From JAFMJV01 sp963800275 (lineage in GTDB: Bacteria > Chloroflexota > Limnocylindria > Limnocylindrales > CSP1-4), in assembly GCA_963800275.1 (NCBI GenBank), contig CAWDAI010000015.1, forward strand, positions 16,041 to 80,040: 64,000 bases of DNA, read 5' to 3'. The number at the start of each line of letters is the position of its first letter. Within the stretch, counting starts at the first letter, position 1. Below the pieces are notes generated by a model, which saw only the letters and a program-made list of their open reading frames with translations, was not told where the DNA came from and searched no databases. Made by a program: the position numbers and the translations under genes. Positions 16,266 through 26,615 of the stretch are shown piece after piece.

Positions 16266-17921
16266 TCAGACCGCTTCTGGCGGCGCCGTGCGGGCGGGAT
16301 CGGAAGGACGGTCCTCCGGCAGCCGCGTTTCCGGCAAGAGCAGGCTGAAGCCGAGCCCGAAGATGACGAAGACGAAGGCACTCATGCCGGTCAGGCGGGC
16401 CGCGTCCACGAAGGCTTCATCGAGCAGGGGCACGATGGCGGTCGTATCCGCCCGCGCCCGGAGGCCAGGCAGCGCTTGGCCCCCGGAGCTCTCCATGGCG
16501 AAGGCGATGCCGTCGATCGCGGCCGGGGGCACGCCGGGCGCATCGTTGAGCTTGCTGCGCACGTTGTTGCCCAGGCTCACGAATAGGATCGTGCCCAGGA
16601 TGGCGATGCCCAGGGCGGAGCCGACCTGACGCATGGTGGAGTTGGCGCCCGACGCCAGGCCCGACCGCTCCACCGGCACGTCAGAGAGCGTGATGCTCGT
16701 CAGCTGCGCCGTGGCCAGGCCGACGCCGATGCCGTACACGAACAGCGGCAGCACGAGCTGCAGTCCGGTCACGCTCGTGCCCAGCAGGAGGGTGACCGCG
16801 ATGATGCCGACGGCTTCGAGCGCCATGCCCAGGCTCACTGTGCGGCGTGGGCCATAGCGGTTGGCCAACCTGGCCGCGATGGGCGCGGCGATGAACGCGC
16901 CGGCGGCGAGCGAGACGAAGATGAGCCCGGTATCGAAGGCCGATAGACCGAGCACGGCCTGCAGGAACAGGGGCAGCACGAAGAGCAGGCCGAACTCTCC
17001 CAGCGACACGATCGTGCCCGCGAGATTGCCGTAGCGGAAGGCGGGGAAACGCCAGAGGTCGAAGTCGAAGAGGAAGAACTTGCCCGCTCGCGCGCGCCAC
17101 AGCTCCACCCACGCGAAGAGGACCAGGGCCCCCACGCCGAAGGCAAGGGCGAAGGGGATGATGGAGACGCTCTCGAGCGGCCAGCTCCAGCCGAGGATGT
17201 CGAACGACTCCTTGGGCGCCCACCAGCCATAGGTGTTGCCCTCGATGAGTCCAAAGATGAAGGCTCCCAGGCCGAAGGTGATGAGCAGGAAGCCGGGCAG
17301 GTCGAAGCCGGCCTGGGCGTCGGGATCGCGCGACTCGCGGATGTACCGGACCGTGCCGAGGATGGCGATGATCCCGACCGGCACGTTGATGAAGAACGAC
17401 CAGTGCCAGGACAGGTTGGTGGTGAACCAGCCGCCCAGCAGGGGACCGAGCGCGGCCATGCCGCCGATGACCGCACCCCAGATGCCGAAGGCGATGGCGC
17501 GATCGTGACCCCGGAAGTTGGCGTTGAGGATCGACTGCGTGGAGGGCACGATCATGGCTCCGCCCACGCCCTGCAGGAGGCGCGCCCCGATGAGCATGGT
17601 GCCGCTCGTGGCAAGGCCCGCGATGACCGAGGCGACCATGAAGATGACCAGCCCCAGCAGGTACATCCGGCGTCGCCCGCGTTGGTCGCCCAGTCGGCCG
17701 AGCGTGACCAGCAGCGCCGCGAAGACCAGCGCATAGCTGGTGTTGACCCACTCCGCCTCCGTCGCTTGCAGGCCCAGGTCGTTGATGATGACCGGCACCG
17801 AGACGTTCACGATGGTGACGTCCACGATGATCATGGCCACGCCCACGCTGAGCATGGCCAGCCCCAGCCAGCGGCCTCTACCGGACTCGCTCATCGAGCT
17901 CACGGGTGCTGCTTGCGCCAT
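16266..17921 (-). CDS. MFS drug efflux transporter, DHA2/EmrB-QacA type (14 helices)
   Basis: 551 residues from ATG 17921 (GAGGGGG lies upstream); the open frame continues much further upstream but only as a shadow of other genes. Fourteen hydrophobic helices are visible. Helix 1 contains VAMIIVDVTIVNVSVP, the DHA2 motif in which Asp is conserved; between helices 2 and 3 is the MFS motif A GRLGDQRGRRRMY; LLQGVGGAMIVPST matches motif C-like regions, and FFINVPVGI is typical of the EmrB family. It exports hydrophobic compounds against proton entry. It is divergent from a tetR gene, with a palindrome in the gap, so it is probably repressed by that regulator and induced by its substrate. Confidence 0.88.
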   Translation of the reverse strand: MAQAAPVSSMSESGRGRWLGLAMLSVGVAMIIVDVTIVNVSVPVIINDLGLQATEAEWVNTSYALVFAALLVTLGRLGDQRGRRRMYLLGLVIFMVASVIAGLATSGTMLIGARLLQGVGGAMIVPSTQSILNANFRGHDRAIAFGIWGAVIGGMAALGPLLGGWFTTNLSWHWSFFINVPVGIIAILGTVRYIRESRDPDAQAGFDLPGFLLITFGLGAFIFGLIEGNTYGWWAPKESFDILGWSWPLESVSIIPFALAFGVGALVLFAWVELWRARAGKFFLFDFDLWRFPAFRYGNLAGTIVSLGEFGLLFVLPLFLQAVLGLSAFDTGLIFVSLAAGAFIAAPIAARLANRYGPRRTVSLGMALEAVGIIAVTLLLGTSVTGLQLVLPLFVYGIGVGLATAQLTSITLSDVPVERSGLASGANSTMRQVGSALGIAILGTILFVSLGNNVRSKLNDAPGVPPAAIDGIAFAMESSGGQALPGLRARADTTAIVPLLDEAFVDAARLTGMSAFVFVIFGLGFSLLLPETRLPEDRPSDPARTAPPEAV

Positions 17922-18012
17922 GTCGTTCTCGTCCCCCTCTCGTCGCCAATGCGTCTGTGACGAGGGTAGCGACCCGCTTGCATGCAGGTGTAGCATGAAC
18001 GTCGACAGCGAA

Positions 18013-18031
18013 CCGACCGACAGTCGGTCGG
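18013..18031. promoter_or_regulatory. Probable TetR operator (perfect 19-base palindrome)
   Basis: CCGACCGAC-A-GTCGGTCGG: nine-base arms around one central base, 19 bases before the tetR start and 91 before the start of the divergent MFS gene. The placement and symmetry are typical for TetR-family operators. Confidence 0.75.
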
Positions 18032-18050
18032 CCAACCAGCGAGGTGGTCG

Positions 18051-18734
18051 ATGGCAGGAGCCAAGGGATCGGACGGGGTCGCCCTGGATCGGCGGGAGGC
18101 CATCCTGGACGCCGCCGAGCGTCTCATCCGCAGCAAGGGCTACGAGCGCATGAGCGTGCAGGAGGTGCAGGACGAGCTGGGTGTCTCGCGCGGCGCCATC
18201 TACCACTACTTCGGCTCCAAGGACGACCTGCTCGTGGCGGTCATGGAGCGGACCTCGGACCGCATCATGGCCGTGCTCGCCCCCATCGTGGACGCTCCGC
18301 TGCCCGCGGCCGAGAAGCTGCAGCGCATCTTCCGTGAAGCGGGGCAGTGGAAGACCGAGCAGCGCGAGTTCGTGCGCCGGCTGGTCGACGTGTGGGCCTC
18401 CGACGTCAACGCCGTCGCGCGGGTGAAGTTGCGCCGGATGACCCTCCAGCGGCTGCTGCCGCTGATGCGTCGCATCGTGCGCCAGGGCCACGACGAGGGT
18501 GTCTTCACGCCCACCTCGCCCGACCACACCGCCCGCGTCCTCGCCGACCTCCTGCAAGCCAGTGGCGACGCGGCTGCTGAACTGCTCATGGCGCAGGACG
18601 GGCGACCGACGCCCTTCGAGCAGGTGCGCCGCACCTTCGACGCCTATGACGAGGCCGTGGAACGGATCCTCGGGCTCGAGCCACACACGTTCACCTTCAT
18701 CGACGACCAGACGCTCCGCGCCTGGTTCGCCTGA
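18051..18734 (+). CDS. TetR-family transcriptional repressor
   Basis: 227 residues. The N-terminal helix-turn-helix (about 14-60) reads REAILDAAERLIRSKGYERMSVQEV, then the recognition helix VSRGAIYHYFGSKDDLL, all standard for the family. The C-terminal ligand-binding part is helical and weakly conserved. Its gene heads a plus-strand unit with an ABC exporter (24 bases to the next ATG, which has GAAGGAG in front) and is divergent from the DHA2 efflux pump. The palindrome at 18013-18031 lies where its binding would block both promoters. The likely inducer is a toxic compound pumped by one or both exporters. Confidence 0.9.
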   Translation: MAGAKGSDGVALDRREAILDAAERLIRSKGYERMSVQEVQDELGVSRGAIYHYFGSKDDLLVAVMERTSDRIMAVLAPIVDAPLPAAEKLQRIFREAGQWKTEQREFVRRLVDVWASDVNAVARVKLRRMTLQRLLPLMRRIVRQGHDEGVFTPTSPDHTARVLADLLQASGDAAAELLMAQDGRPTPFEQVRRTFDAYDEAVERILGLEPHTFTFIDDQTLRAWFA

Positions 18735-18758
18735 GCGATCCACAGCGAAGGAGTACCC

Positions 18759-19663
<905 letters not shown>

Positions 19664-19667
<4 letters not shown>

Positions 19668-21358
19668 CCACCCCGACCGCTGCGCCGCGACTGGCGGCGT
19701 CCTACCCTGCCATCCCGCTGCGCCGGCGCCTCTACGGCTTCGGCAGCATCTACGGCAAGACCATCCGCGATTCGCGCCTGGCCTTCCTGGTCATGAGCGG
19801 GCTCATCGTGGGCTTCATGTTCGCGGTCGGCGAGGCCTTCGGCACGGCCTATGGCACAGCCGCCAGCCGGCTGGAGGTCGTCAAGCTCGTCGAGAGCGTG
19901 CCGCCGATCATGGCCGGCATGGCCGGCAACACCGTGGCCGTGGACACGATGGGCGGCTTCCTGACCTACAAGTACGGACCGTTGTTCGCCTTCCTCGCCA
20001 GCCTCTGGTCCATCTTGGCCCTGTCGGGCACGCTTGCCGCCGAGGCCCGCCGCGGGAGCCTCGACTTCATCGCCGTCGCGCCCTTCGGCAAGCGGCGGAT
20101 CGCGACCGAGAAGGTGCTCGCCCACGTCACCATGCTGGGCCTCTCGATGGCCCTGCTGGCACTCGCGGCCTGGGTCACCGGCGCCGCCTTCGGCGTGCCC
20201 GAGCTGGGCGACCAGATCGCGCCGCTCGAGGCCGTCGGGTTCGCCCTGTGGGTTGGCCTCATCGCGCTCGCCTGCGGCTCTATCGCCTTCGCCCTCAGCA
20301 CGCTCGTCGGCCGCGGGGCTGCGGCCGGTATCGCCGGCATCGTGCTCCTGGGTGGGTTCGTGGTCGGCAACTACGCGCCCTACGTGCCCGCGCTCGACGT
20401 GGTCGCCAATCTGTCCTGGTTCCACTGGACCTACGACCACGTCCCGCTCGCGGGCCAGTTCGACTGGCTCTCGTTGGCCGCGGTCGGAGCCATCGCGATC
20501 ACCCTGCTGGTGATGGGCGTGGAGCTCTTCCGTCGTCGGGACCTGGGGGTCATCACCAACCTGCCCATCCCCGGGCTGCCGAGCGTGACGCTCGGCACCC
20601 ACGGCCCGGTCGGGCGCGCAGCCGGCGACCAGCTGCCGCTGGCCCTCGGCTGGGGTCTGGGCATCGGCGTCTTCGGCTTCGTCATCGCGGCTGCCAGCCA
20701 GTCCTTCACCGACGAGCTGCTGCAGAACTCGCCCAGCATCGCGGAGCTCCTGCGCACGGTCTTCCCCAACGTCGACTTCCTCTCGGCCGGCGGCTTCCTG
20801 CAGCTGGTCTTCGTGGAGATCGGCCTCATCGTGGTCGGCCTGTCGGCGGCTACCTACGTGAGCAGGTGGGCCTCCGACGAGGGCAGCGGCCGTCTCGAGC
20901 TGCTGTTGACGACGCCGTTGGGGCGGGCCCGCTGGGCACTCGCCGGCGGGGTCGGGGCGCTCGTCGCGGTGGTCGTCTCGATGGCCATCTATGCCCTGGG
21001 CATCGGGCTCGGCGCTACCTTCGCCGGCAGTGACGCGCTCACGCCCATGGTCGGGGCGCTGGTGATGTCCCTGTTCGCGGCTGCCATGGTCGGCGTGGGC
21101 GTGGCCATCGGCGGCCTCTTGCGCACTTCGCTGGCGGCGGAGCTGGTGGCCGTGGTCGTGATCGCCACCTTCCTGGTCAACCTGCTGGCGCCGCCCCTGG
21201 GGCTGCCCGACTGGTTCCACCAGCTGGCGCTGACGGCCCACCTGGGCCAGCCCATGGTCGGGATCTGGGACGTGCCGGGGATCGTCGCCTGCGTCGTGCT
21301 CGCGGCCGGCGGCATCGGCCTCGGTGCCTGGGGCATGCGCCGGCGCGACGTGGCCTGA
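19664..21358 (+). CDS. ABC-2-type exporter permease (polyketide-antibiotic exporter family)
   Basis: 564 residues in two similar halves, each with about six hydrophobic helices (residues about 35-290 and 325-560). Both halves have a conserved pattern in the middle: TLAAEARRGSLDFIAVAPFGKRR and RWASDEGSGRLELLLTTPLGRAR, which match each other and mark the internal duplication seen in the COG3559 exporter permeases. The two halves together give the 12 helices that other ABC-2 exporters reach by pairing two subunits. It starts in an ATGA overlap with the ATPase gene. Substrate unknown; drug or natural-product export is likely from the family and from the TetR context. Confidence 0.85.
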
Positions 21359-21365
21359 TGGGCAA

Positions 21366-21391
21366 GGGCGAGGGCCGGGTCATCCTCGCCC
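21366..21391. terminator. Hairpin between convergent transport genes
   Basis: Perfect eight-base stem GGGCGAGG/CCTCGCCC with a 10-base loop, between the exporter permease stop (21358) and the convergent sugar permease stop (21429). A second partial repeat of CCGGGTCATCCT follows within 30 bases. Confidence 0.55.
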
Positions 21392-21428
21392 GGGGCCGGA
21401 CCGGGTCATCCTGGCCCAGCCCGACGCG

Positions 21429-22286
21429 CTACTTGACGCTGCCGGCGGTGATGCCGTCCACGATGTGTCGATTGAAGACGATGTAGATGATGATCATGGG
21501 GATGGTCACGATCGACAGCGCCGAGAAGAGCATCGAATAGTCGGTCTGGTAGCGGCTGGAGAAGGCCAGCAGGCCGGTGGGGATGGTCTTGAGGTCGTCG
21601 TCCTGGATGTAGAGCAGGGCCAGCAGGAACTCGTTCCAGGCCGCCAGCGCGGAGAAGATGGCGACCGTCGCGAGGCCCGGCCGCAGCAGCGGGAGAGCGA
21701 TCTGGCGAAAGACCCGGAAGTCGCCGGCACCATCGATGCGGGCGGCTTCGAAGAGCTCACCCGGCAGCCCGTCCATGAAGACCTTCAGCAGGTACGTGGC
21801 CAGGGGCAGGCCCATGGCCGTGTAGGGGATGATCAGGGCCCAGCGGGTGTCGGTGATGGCGAGCTCGGTGAAGATGTTCGACTGGGCGATGAAGTACGAC
21901 TGCAAGGGCAGCAGCAGGCCCAGCGCGAAGAGACCCATGGCCAGGCCGCGACCGGGGAAGCGGTAGCGGCTGAAGGCATACGCCGCGAGCGAGCCCAGCA
22001 GCAGGATGAGCGTGACCGAGGCGCCCGTGACGATCGCGCTGTTGAGCGCGTACTGGCCGATGTGGCCGACCTCCCAGGCGTCGACCCAGCGGGTCAGGTC
22101 CCAGGCCTCGGGCAGGGCGAAGGGCGAGGCGAAGATGGCTCGGTTGGTCTTGAAGCTGGAGACCACCATCCACACGAGGGGGAAGAAGAACAGCAGCGCC
22201 AGCAGCACCATGGCCAGGCCGGTCAGCCAGCGGGCGACCCGGGGCCCCGTGGCACGGTCATCTGCCCGGTAGGCGGTGTCGCTCAT
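21429..22286 (-). CDS. Sugar ABC importer permease, MalG type
   Basis: 285 residues, six helices. The cytoplasmic EAA loop reads EAARIDGAGDFRVFRQIALP, as in CUT1-family carbohydrate permeases, and the N-terminus (PLVWMVVSSFKTN) is the usual MalG start. It overlaps the upstream MalF-like gene by four bases and is the last gene of the operon that begins with the gntR gene. Together with the partner permease and the binding protein it would import an oligosaccharide or amino sugar; no ATPase gene is in the operon, so a shared MsiK-like ATPase encoded elsewhere is likely, as in many CUT1 systems of Gram-positive bacteria. Confidence 0.88.
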   Translation of the reverse strand: MSDTAYRADDRATGPRVARWLTGLAMVLLALLFFFPLVWMVVSSFKTNRAIFASPFALPEAWDLTRWVDAWEVGHIGQYALNSAIVTGASVTLILLLGSLAAYAFSRYRFPGRGLAMGLFALGLLLPLQSYFIAQSNIFTELAITDTRWALIIPYTAMGLPLATYLLKVFMDGLPGELFEAARIDGAGDFRVFRQIALPLLRPGLATVAIFSALAAWNEFLLALLYIQDDDLKTIPTGLLAFSSRYQTDYSMLFSALSIVTIPMIIIYIVFNRHIVDGITAGSVK

Positions 22287-23164
22287 GTCTCAGCCGCCGT
22301 GGACCGGCCCCGTCGCTGGGCCTGCGCATAAATGAGGCCGACGCCCACCACGATGACCGTCAGCAGCACCGCCATGGCCGAGCCGTAGCCCACGTCGGAG
22401 TTGCGGAAGACCGTCTTGACCAGCAGCGTGGTGGGGATCTCCGTGGAACCGTAGGGCCCGCCGTTGGTGAGCACGAAGAAGAGGTCGAAGCCCTGGAAGC
22501 CGCCGGTCACGCAGAGCAGGATGGCCACGCCGGTGGCGCCGCGGATCATGGGCACCTTGATGCGTCGGAAGAGGTTCCATTCGCCCGCGCCGTCCAGCCG
22601 CGCGGCCTCCACGATCTCCTCGGGGATCTGCCGGAAGGCCGCGTAGAAGATGACCATGTAGAAGCCGGCGTAGACCCAGCCCGAGACCACGCTGATGGCC
22701 AGCAGGGCGGTCTGCGGATCGCCCAGCCAGATGCGTTGGAAGTCGCCCAGGCCAAGCGCCTCCAGCGCGCCGTTGACGAGCCCGAAGTCGGGGTTGTAGA
22801 TGAACGACCAGAGCACCGCGATGACGACCATCGGCAGCATCACCGGCACGAAGATGGCGACCCGGAACCACATGCCGGCGCCACGCATGGTGATGAGGCC
22901 TGCCAGTCCCAGGCCGACGCCTACCTCGAGCACGATGGTGGCCGCGATGTAGATGACCACGTGGAGGAACGAGTCGCGGAAGAGCTGGTCGCCCAGCGCC
23001 CGGGCGTAGTTGTCCAGCCCCACGAACGTCATCGGCCCGAAGCCGTTCCAGTCGGTGAAGCTGTAGCCGACCGTGAGCACCATCGGCACCAGCACCGCGG
23101 CTGCGAAGACAGCCAGGCCGGGCACGATGAAGAGCCAGGGCGTGAGGCGGCTGGTCGGCTTCAT
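22283..23164 (-). CDS. Sugar ABC importer permease, MalF type
   Basis: 293 residues, six helices. Typical CUT1 features: the N-terminal FIVPGLAVFAAAVLVPM, then GYSFTDWNGFGPMTFVGLDNY, and the EAA loop EAARLDGAGEWNLFRRIKVP. It forms the transmembrane pore with the MalG-like protein whose gene overlaps its stop. A hairpin in the 78-base gap to the upstream binding-protein gene probably lowers expression of the two permeases relative to the binding protein. Confidence 0.88.
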   Translation of the reverse strand: MKPTSRLTPWLFIVPGLAVFAAAVLVPMVLTVGYSFTDWNGFGPMTFVGLDNYARALGDQLFRDSFLHVVIYIAATIVLEVGVGLGLAGLITMRGAGMWFRVAIFVPVMLPMVVIAVLWSFIYNPDFGLVNGALEALGLGDFQRIWLGDPQTALLAISVVSGWVYAGFYMVIFYAAFRQIPEEIVEAARLDGAGEWNLFRRIKVPMIRGATGVAILLCVTGGFQGFDLFFVLTNGGPYGSTEIPTTLLVKTVFRNSDVGYGSAMAVLLTVIVVGVGLIYAQAQRRGRSTAAET

Positions 23165-23194
23165 CCGCTCGTCCTCCTGGTCTCTGGATGCAGA

Positions 23195-23223
23195 GACGGG
23201 GCGCCCGTCAGGAGCGCCCCGTC
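23195..23223 (-). terminator. Intra-operon hairpin after the sugar-binding-protein gene
   Basis: Perfect 10-base stem GACGGGGCGC/GCGCCCCGTC with a 9-base loop, between the binding-protein stop (23243) and the MalF start (23164). In such operons this structure usually stops part of the transcripts or stabilises the upstream mRNA. Confidence 0.65.
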
Positions 23224-23242
23224 GTGATCCGAACGGCGGGCG

Positions 23243-24508
23243 CTACTGCGAGATTCGCTCGTCGAGGGCCGCCAGCGCATCGGCCGGCGACTGCTGGCCA
23301 CCGAGCACGGCCGCTTCCGCAGCGTAGAGCTCGAGGGCGGTGGGGACGTCATAGCCGGTGTCCGGCGGAAGGACCACCGTGGAGGCGCCGCTGAGCAGCT
23401 CGTTGAGCCGAGTGGAGCGGGCATCCACGTCGCTCGCGCCGGCCGCGGGGGCGAGCGGCGAGAGCTCCGCGTCATCGATGAAGGCCTGCGCGTTCTCGGG
23501 GCTGTTCATCAGCGCCAGGAACTCCGTGGCGAGGTCGATGTTCTCGCTGTTGGCGTTGACCATGAAGCCTGTCTCCACGCCCATGACGCTGTTCTGGTCG
23601 CCAGCCGAGCCTTCCGGCATGGCCGGCAGGTTGACGAAGTCGAAGTCGAGGTCCGGGGCCTCATCGATAGCCCAGCTGACCAGCCACGAGCCGATCGGGT
23701 GCATGGCCGCCTGGCCCTGGAAGAAGAGCTGCGCGCCGGCGTTGTCATCGACCGCGTTGGCGCTGGCGTTGACGCAGTTGTGGTCGACCAGCTCGGCGAT
23801 GTAGCCGAAGGCCTGCTCCCACTCGGGCGTGGCGAAGGGGCCCTTGTCGCTCAGGGTCTGGTCGTAGACGTCTTCACCGACCACGCGCGAGGCCATGTGG
23901 CTGAGCCAGTTACCCGCGGCCCAGAGGTCCTTGTTGCCGGTGGCGATGGGGATGATCCCGGCCGCGTCGAGCGTGTCACAGGCAGCCAGCAGCTCTGCCC
24001 ACGTGGTCGGCGGGGTGATGCCGTTCTCCTCCAGCAAGGGCACGTTGTACCAGAGCACGTTGGTCACGTCCGCCGTGTGGGGCACGAGCACGATCTTGCC
24101 GTCGACCGAGGCCGCGGTGAAGGCGCTCTCATCAAAGATGCCCGCCAGCGGCCCGGACTCGACCGCCGCGGTGAGGTCGGCCGCGTAGCCGTCAGCGTAG
24201 CGCTGGGCCATGCGGGCGCCGGTCCATTCGAAGTAGATGTCGGGGGCGTTGCGGCCGGCCAGCAGATTGGGCAGACCGATGGTCTCGTAGAGGTCGTCGT
24301 CCTGGTAGTTCATCTCGACGGTCACGCCAGGATGCATCTCCGAGAACTGGGCGGCCACGCTGTTGAAGACGCGGATACCGGCCTCGCCGGGAGAGCCCAT
24401 GGCCACGCGCAAGGTCGTGTCCTGGGCCGTGGCGGTGCCTGCGATGCCGACCACGCTGAGCATGGCCGCAGCCGAGATCGCGACGAGCGCGCGCTGGCCT
24501 TTCCTCAT
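23243..24508 (-). CDS. Extracellular sugar-binding protein (CUT1 family)
   Basis: 421 residues from ATG 24508, which overlaps the stop of the GH84 gene. Signal peptide with a basic start (MRKGQR), hydrophobic core and a TATAQ cleavage region at about 28. No lipobox Cys is present, so a secreted or otherwise tethered form is expected. The mature part starts TTLRVAMGSPGEAGI and contains VAAQFSEMHPGVTVEMNY, NTPP-type loops (GITPPTTWAELL) and AAMHPIGSWL, all usual for solute-binding protein family 1. It captures the substrate for the MalF/MalG-like permeases. The GH84 and SIS genes upstream point to an amino-sugar ligand. Confidence 0.88.
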   Translation of the reverse strand: MRKGQRALVAISAAAMLSVVGIAGTATAQDTTLRVAMGSPGEAGIRVFNSVAAQFSEMHPGVTVEMNYQDDDLYETIGLPNLLAGRNAPDIYFEWTGARMAQRYADGYAADLTAAVESGPLAGIFDESAFTAASVDGKIVLVPHTADVTNVLWYNVPLLEENGITPPTTWAELLAACDTLDAAGIIPIATGNKDLWAAGNWLSHMASRVVGEDVYDQTLSDKGPFATPEWEQAFGYIAELVDHNCVNASANAVDDNAGAQLFFQGQAAMHPIGSWLVSWAIDEAPDLDFDFVNLPAMPEGSAGDQNSVMGVETGFMVNANSENIDLATEFLALMNSPENAQAFIDDAELSPLAPAAGASDVDARSTRLNELLSGASTVVLPPDTGYDVPTALELYAAEAAVLGGQQSPADALAALDERISQ

Positions 24509-25863
24509 TCGGTGACTCCTTCTGCTTGGGGGACCTCGCCCGGCCGGAACATCGTCCCGGACAGGACGGACAAGGTCATCTCCAGGGTGTCGCCGAACAC
24601 GCGCACGCGCGCCCGACGCAGCTTGACCAGGAACGGCGCCAGCTCGCTGGGTCCGTCCTCCTCCAATCGCCCGGCCGCAGCCAGGTCGGCGATCCGGCGG
24701 ACCGCCTGGGCTCCTGTCTCGAAGGCCATCAGCCAGGGACGGATCTCCTCGATCAGCTGGCGGTTGACCACGGGACCATGGAGCAAGTGTCGGGCCGCGC
24801 CCTCCAGCCGGGAGGCCAGTGCCGCCAGCGAGCGAACGCCCACGTCCGTGTCGCCGTGCTCGAGCGCGAAGAGCGCCTCGCTCAGGGTCGCGTCCACGTA
24901 GGGCGCGTCGGCCGTCGAGAGGCACGACGAGCGCACGTTGTCGGCGAAGATCGCGAAGGCTTCCAGGTCGGCCTCGCCGACCACGTCACGCATGGCCTCG
25001 AGCCAGCTCGCCTCCGGATCGTAGCCAGCAGGGTCGTGCAGGAAGTCGGCGATCGTCGCGAGCGGGATGCGGGACGCCTCGTAGAGCTCCATGGGGTTGG
25101 CCACGATCCCGCGGCAGGCGCACCACAGCTCCGGGTCGCGGCCGCGATAGGGCCCGATGTGGAGCTCGTAGCCCATGGCCACGTCGTTGACCGGGTAGTT
25201 GTCCCAGTAGATCGGCGGTCGCTTGGCCGTCTGTCCGAAGACCAGGGCATCGTCGAGGTCCAGCGTCGCCGAGCAGACGGCGCGGCCCGTCCAGAAGAGG
25301 TCGATGGCGGGGTCCAGGCCAGACCCGAGCATCGCCAGACTGGCCTCCGTGCCGCGGCCCCAGTATTCGGTCGGGCAGACGATGAGGTCGACGCCGGCGG
25401 GCAGGGTCGCGAAGACGTCGTTGACCAGGTCGATCTGGGCGGCTTCGAGGGACGCGAACCTGGCGCGGTCGGCAGGGTACTGCAGTCGGAGCGGGATATC
25501 GTCGAGGAAGAGGCCGATGTGGTGCACGCCGATCTCAAGCACGCTGGCGATCTTGCGCCGCAGGATCTCGCGATCGGCCTCGTCCGAGTAGCGCACAGAG
25601 AGCCCGGGGGAGATGCACCAGGTCAGGGCCATGTGTCGACGCTCGCAGGCCTCGACCAGCTCGCGCAGCCGCTGCAGCGCCTCGCGGTCGTAGGGGTCGC
25701 GCCAGTCCTCTCGCAGCAGGCGATCGTCCTTGGGCGAATACATGTAGGCGTTCATGTCACGCGAGCCCAGGAAGTCGATCAGCGCCAGGCGCTGCGAGTG
25801 CGACCAGGGGTGGCCGTAGAAGCCCTCGATCACGCCCCTGATGGCGAACGGCGATCCGCTCAT
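24505..25863 (-). CDS. GH84-family beta-N-acetylglucosaminidase, cytoplasmic
   Basis: 452 residues with no signal peptide. The GH84 hallmarks are clear: GVIEGFYGHPWSHSQR (10-25), MYSPKDDRL (41-49), the catalytic Asp pair in GLFLDDIP (Asp121-Asp122), WTGRAV (191-196), and YWDNYPVND (219-227). The two Asp residues support substrate-assisted catalysis that removes terminal GlcNAc, as in bacterial NagJ and human O-GlcNAcase. The N-terminal carbohydrate-binding domain common in secreted enzymes is missing, so it contains only the catalytic barrel plus a helical C-terminal part. Its place between a SIS gene and an ABC importer suggests that imported GlcNAc-containing oligosaccharides are cut inside the cell. 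The exact substrate is inference. Confidence 0.9.
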   Translation of the reverse strand: MSGSPFAIRGVIEGFYGHPWSHSQRLALIDFLGSRDMNAYMYSPKDDRLLREDWRDPYDREALQRLRELVEACERRHMALTWCISPGLSVRYSDEADREILRRKIASVLEIGVHHIGLFLDDIPLRLQYPADRARFASLEAAQIDLVNDVFATLPAGVDLIVCPTEYWGRGTEASLAMLGSGLDPAIDLFWTGRAVCSATLDLDDALVFGQTAKRPPIYWDNYPVNDVAMGYELHIGPYRGRDPELWCACRGIVANPMELYEASRIPLATIADFLHDPAGYDPEASWLEAMRDVVGEADLEAFAIFADNVRSSCLSTADAPYVDATLSEALFALEHGDTDVGVRSLAALASRLEGAARHLLHGPVVNRQLIEEIRPWLMAFETGAQAVRRIADLAAAGRLEEDGPSELAPFLVKLRRARVRVFGDTLEMTLSVLSGTMFRPGEVPQAEGVTE

Positions 25864-26615
25864 CGGCCATCGGTCCGGGCGAAGTGGGCCTCGTTGACCT
25901 CGTCACCCCCGGCCAGGTTGGCGCTGGTGAAGACCTCCGGCTCAAGGCCCATGGCCATCATGCGCTCGACCACCTGCGCCACCATGGCGTTGATGACCGC
26001 GGCGCCGATGACCGTGGAGGTCGGGGCCACCCGGGCCGCGAGACCATCGATCTCGACCGCAGCGTCACCCACCGCGCCGCCGTTGTCGATGACCACGTCC
26101 ACCAGCTCGTGCAGCCGAGGGCCCGCGGCCTGGCGCGCCTGCGCCGAGGTGGCGTGGGCGATGCTGGTGATGGCGATGGTGCGCAGGCCCCGCCGCCGCG
26201 CTTCCCGTGCCATCTCCACGATGACCGTGTTGCCGCCCGAGTTCGACGCGATGAGCAGGACATCGCCGGCCGCGACACCGTGGTCCTCGAGGATGGCCGA
26301 ACCCAGGCCAGGGATCCGCTCCAGGCGTGTGCTCAAGGGGCCGCCCGCGTGCAGCATCAGGCCCTCGAAAAGGATGGGTCGGACGTGCACCAGGCCGCCG
26401 GCGCGGTAGTAGAGCTCCTCGGCCAGCATGTGCGAGTGGCCAGAGCCGAAGGCGTGCAACGTGCGCCCGGCGGCGAGGGCCTCGGCCACGATCTCCGCGG
26501 CCGCGGCGACATAGCCCCACTGGCGATCCTCGACCTGCGTGAGCAGGGCGGCGACCCGGTCCAGATAGCGCCGACCCGCTGGCGACGGCGTCGAGGCGGT
26601 GCTGCCCCTGGTCAT
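25860..26615 (-). CDS. SIS-domain sugar-phosphate-binding protein (UPF0309-like)
   Basis: 251 residues made of one SIS domain: TLHAFGSGHSHMLAEELYYRAGG, then LLIASNSGGNTVIVEMAREA (the phosphosugar-binding Ser/Thr loop) and TIAITS. It belongs to the same group as UPF0309/YckA-type proteins, relatives of GmhA and MurQ. SIS proteins isomerise phosphosugars or cleave lactyl ethers; here a hexosamine-6-phosphate isomerase/deaminase role would fit, yet no catalytic residue proves it. It overlaps gntR at its start and GH84 at its stop. Confidence 0.8.
   Translation of the reverse strand: MTRGSTASTPSPAGRRYLDRVAALLTQVEDRQWGYVAAAAEIVAEALAAGRTLHAFGSGHSHMLAEELYYRAGGLVHVRPILFEGLMLHAGGPLSTRLERIPGLGSAILEDHGVAAGDVLLIASNSGGNTVIVEMAREARRRGLRTIAITSIAHATSAQARQAAGPRLHELVDVVIDNGGAVGDAAVEIDGLAARVAPTSTVIGAAVINAMVAQVVERMMAMGLEPEVFTSANLAGGDEVNEAHFARTDGR

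Noticed and set aside
23699..24901. 400-residue plus-strand frame opposite the sugar-binding protein and GH84 genes
   Set aside because: Antisense shadow; both minus-strand genes have clear family motifs and overlapping starts and stops.
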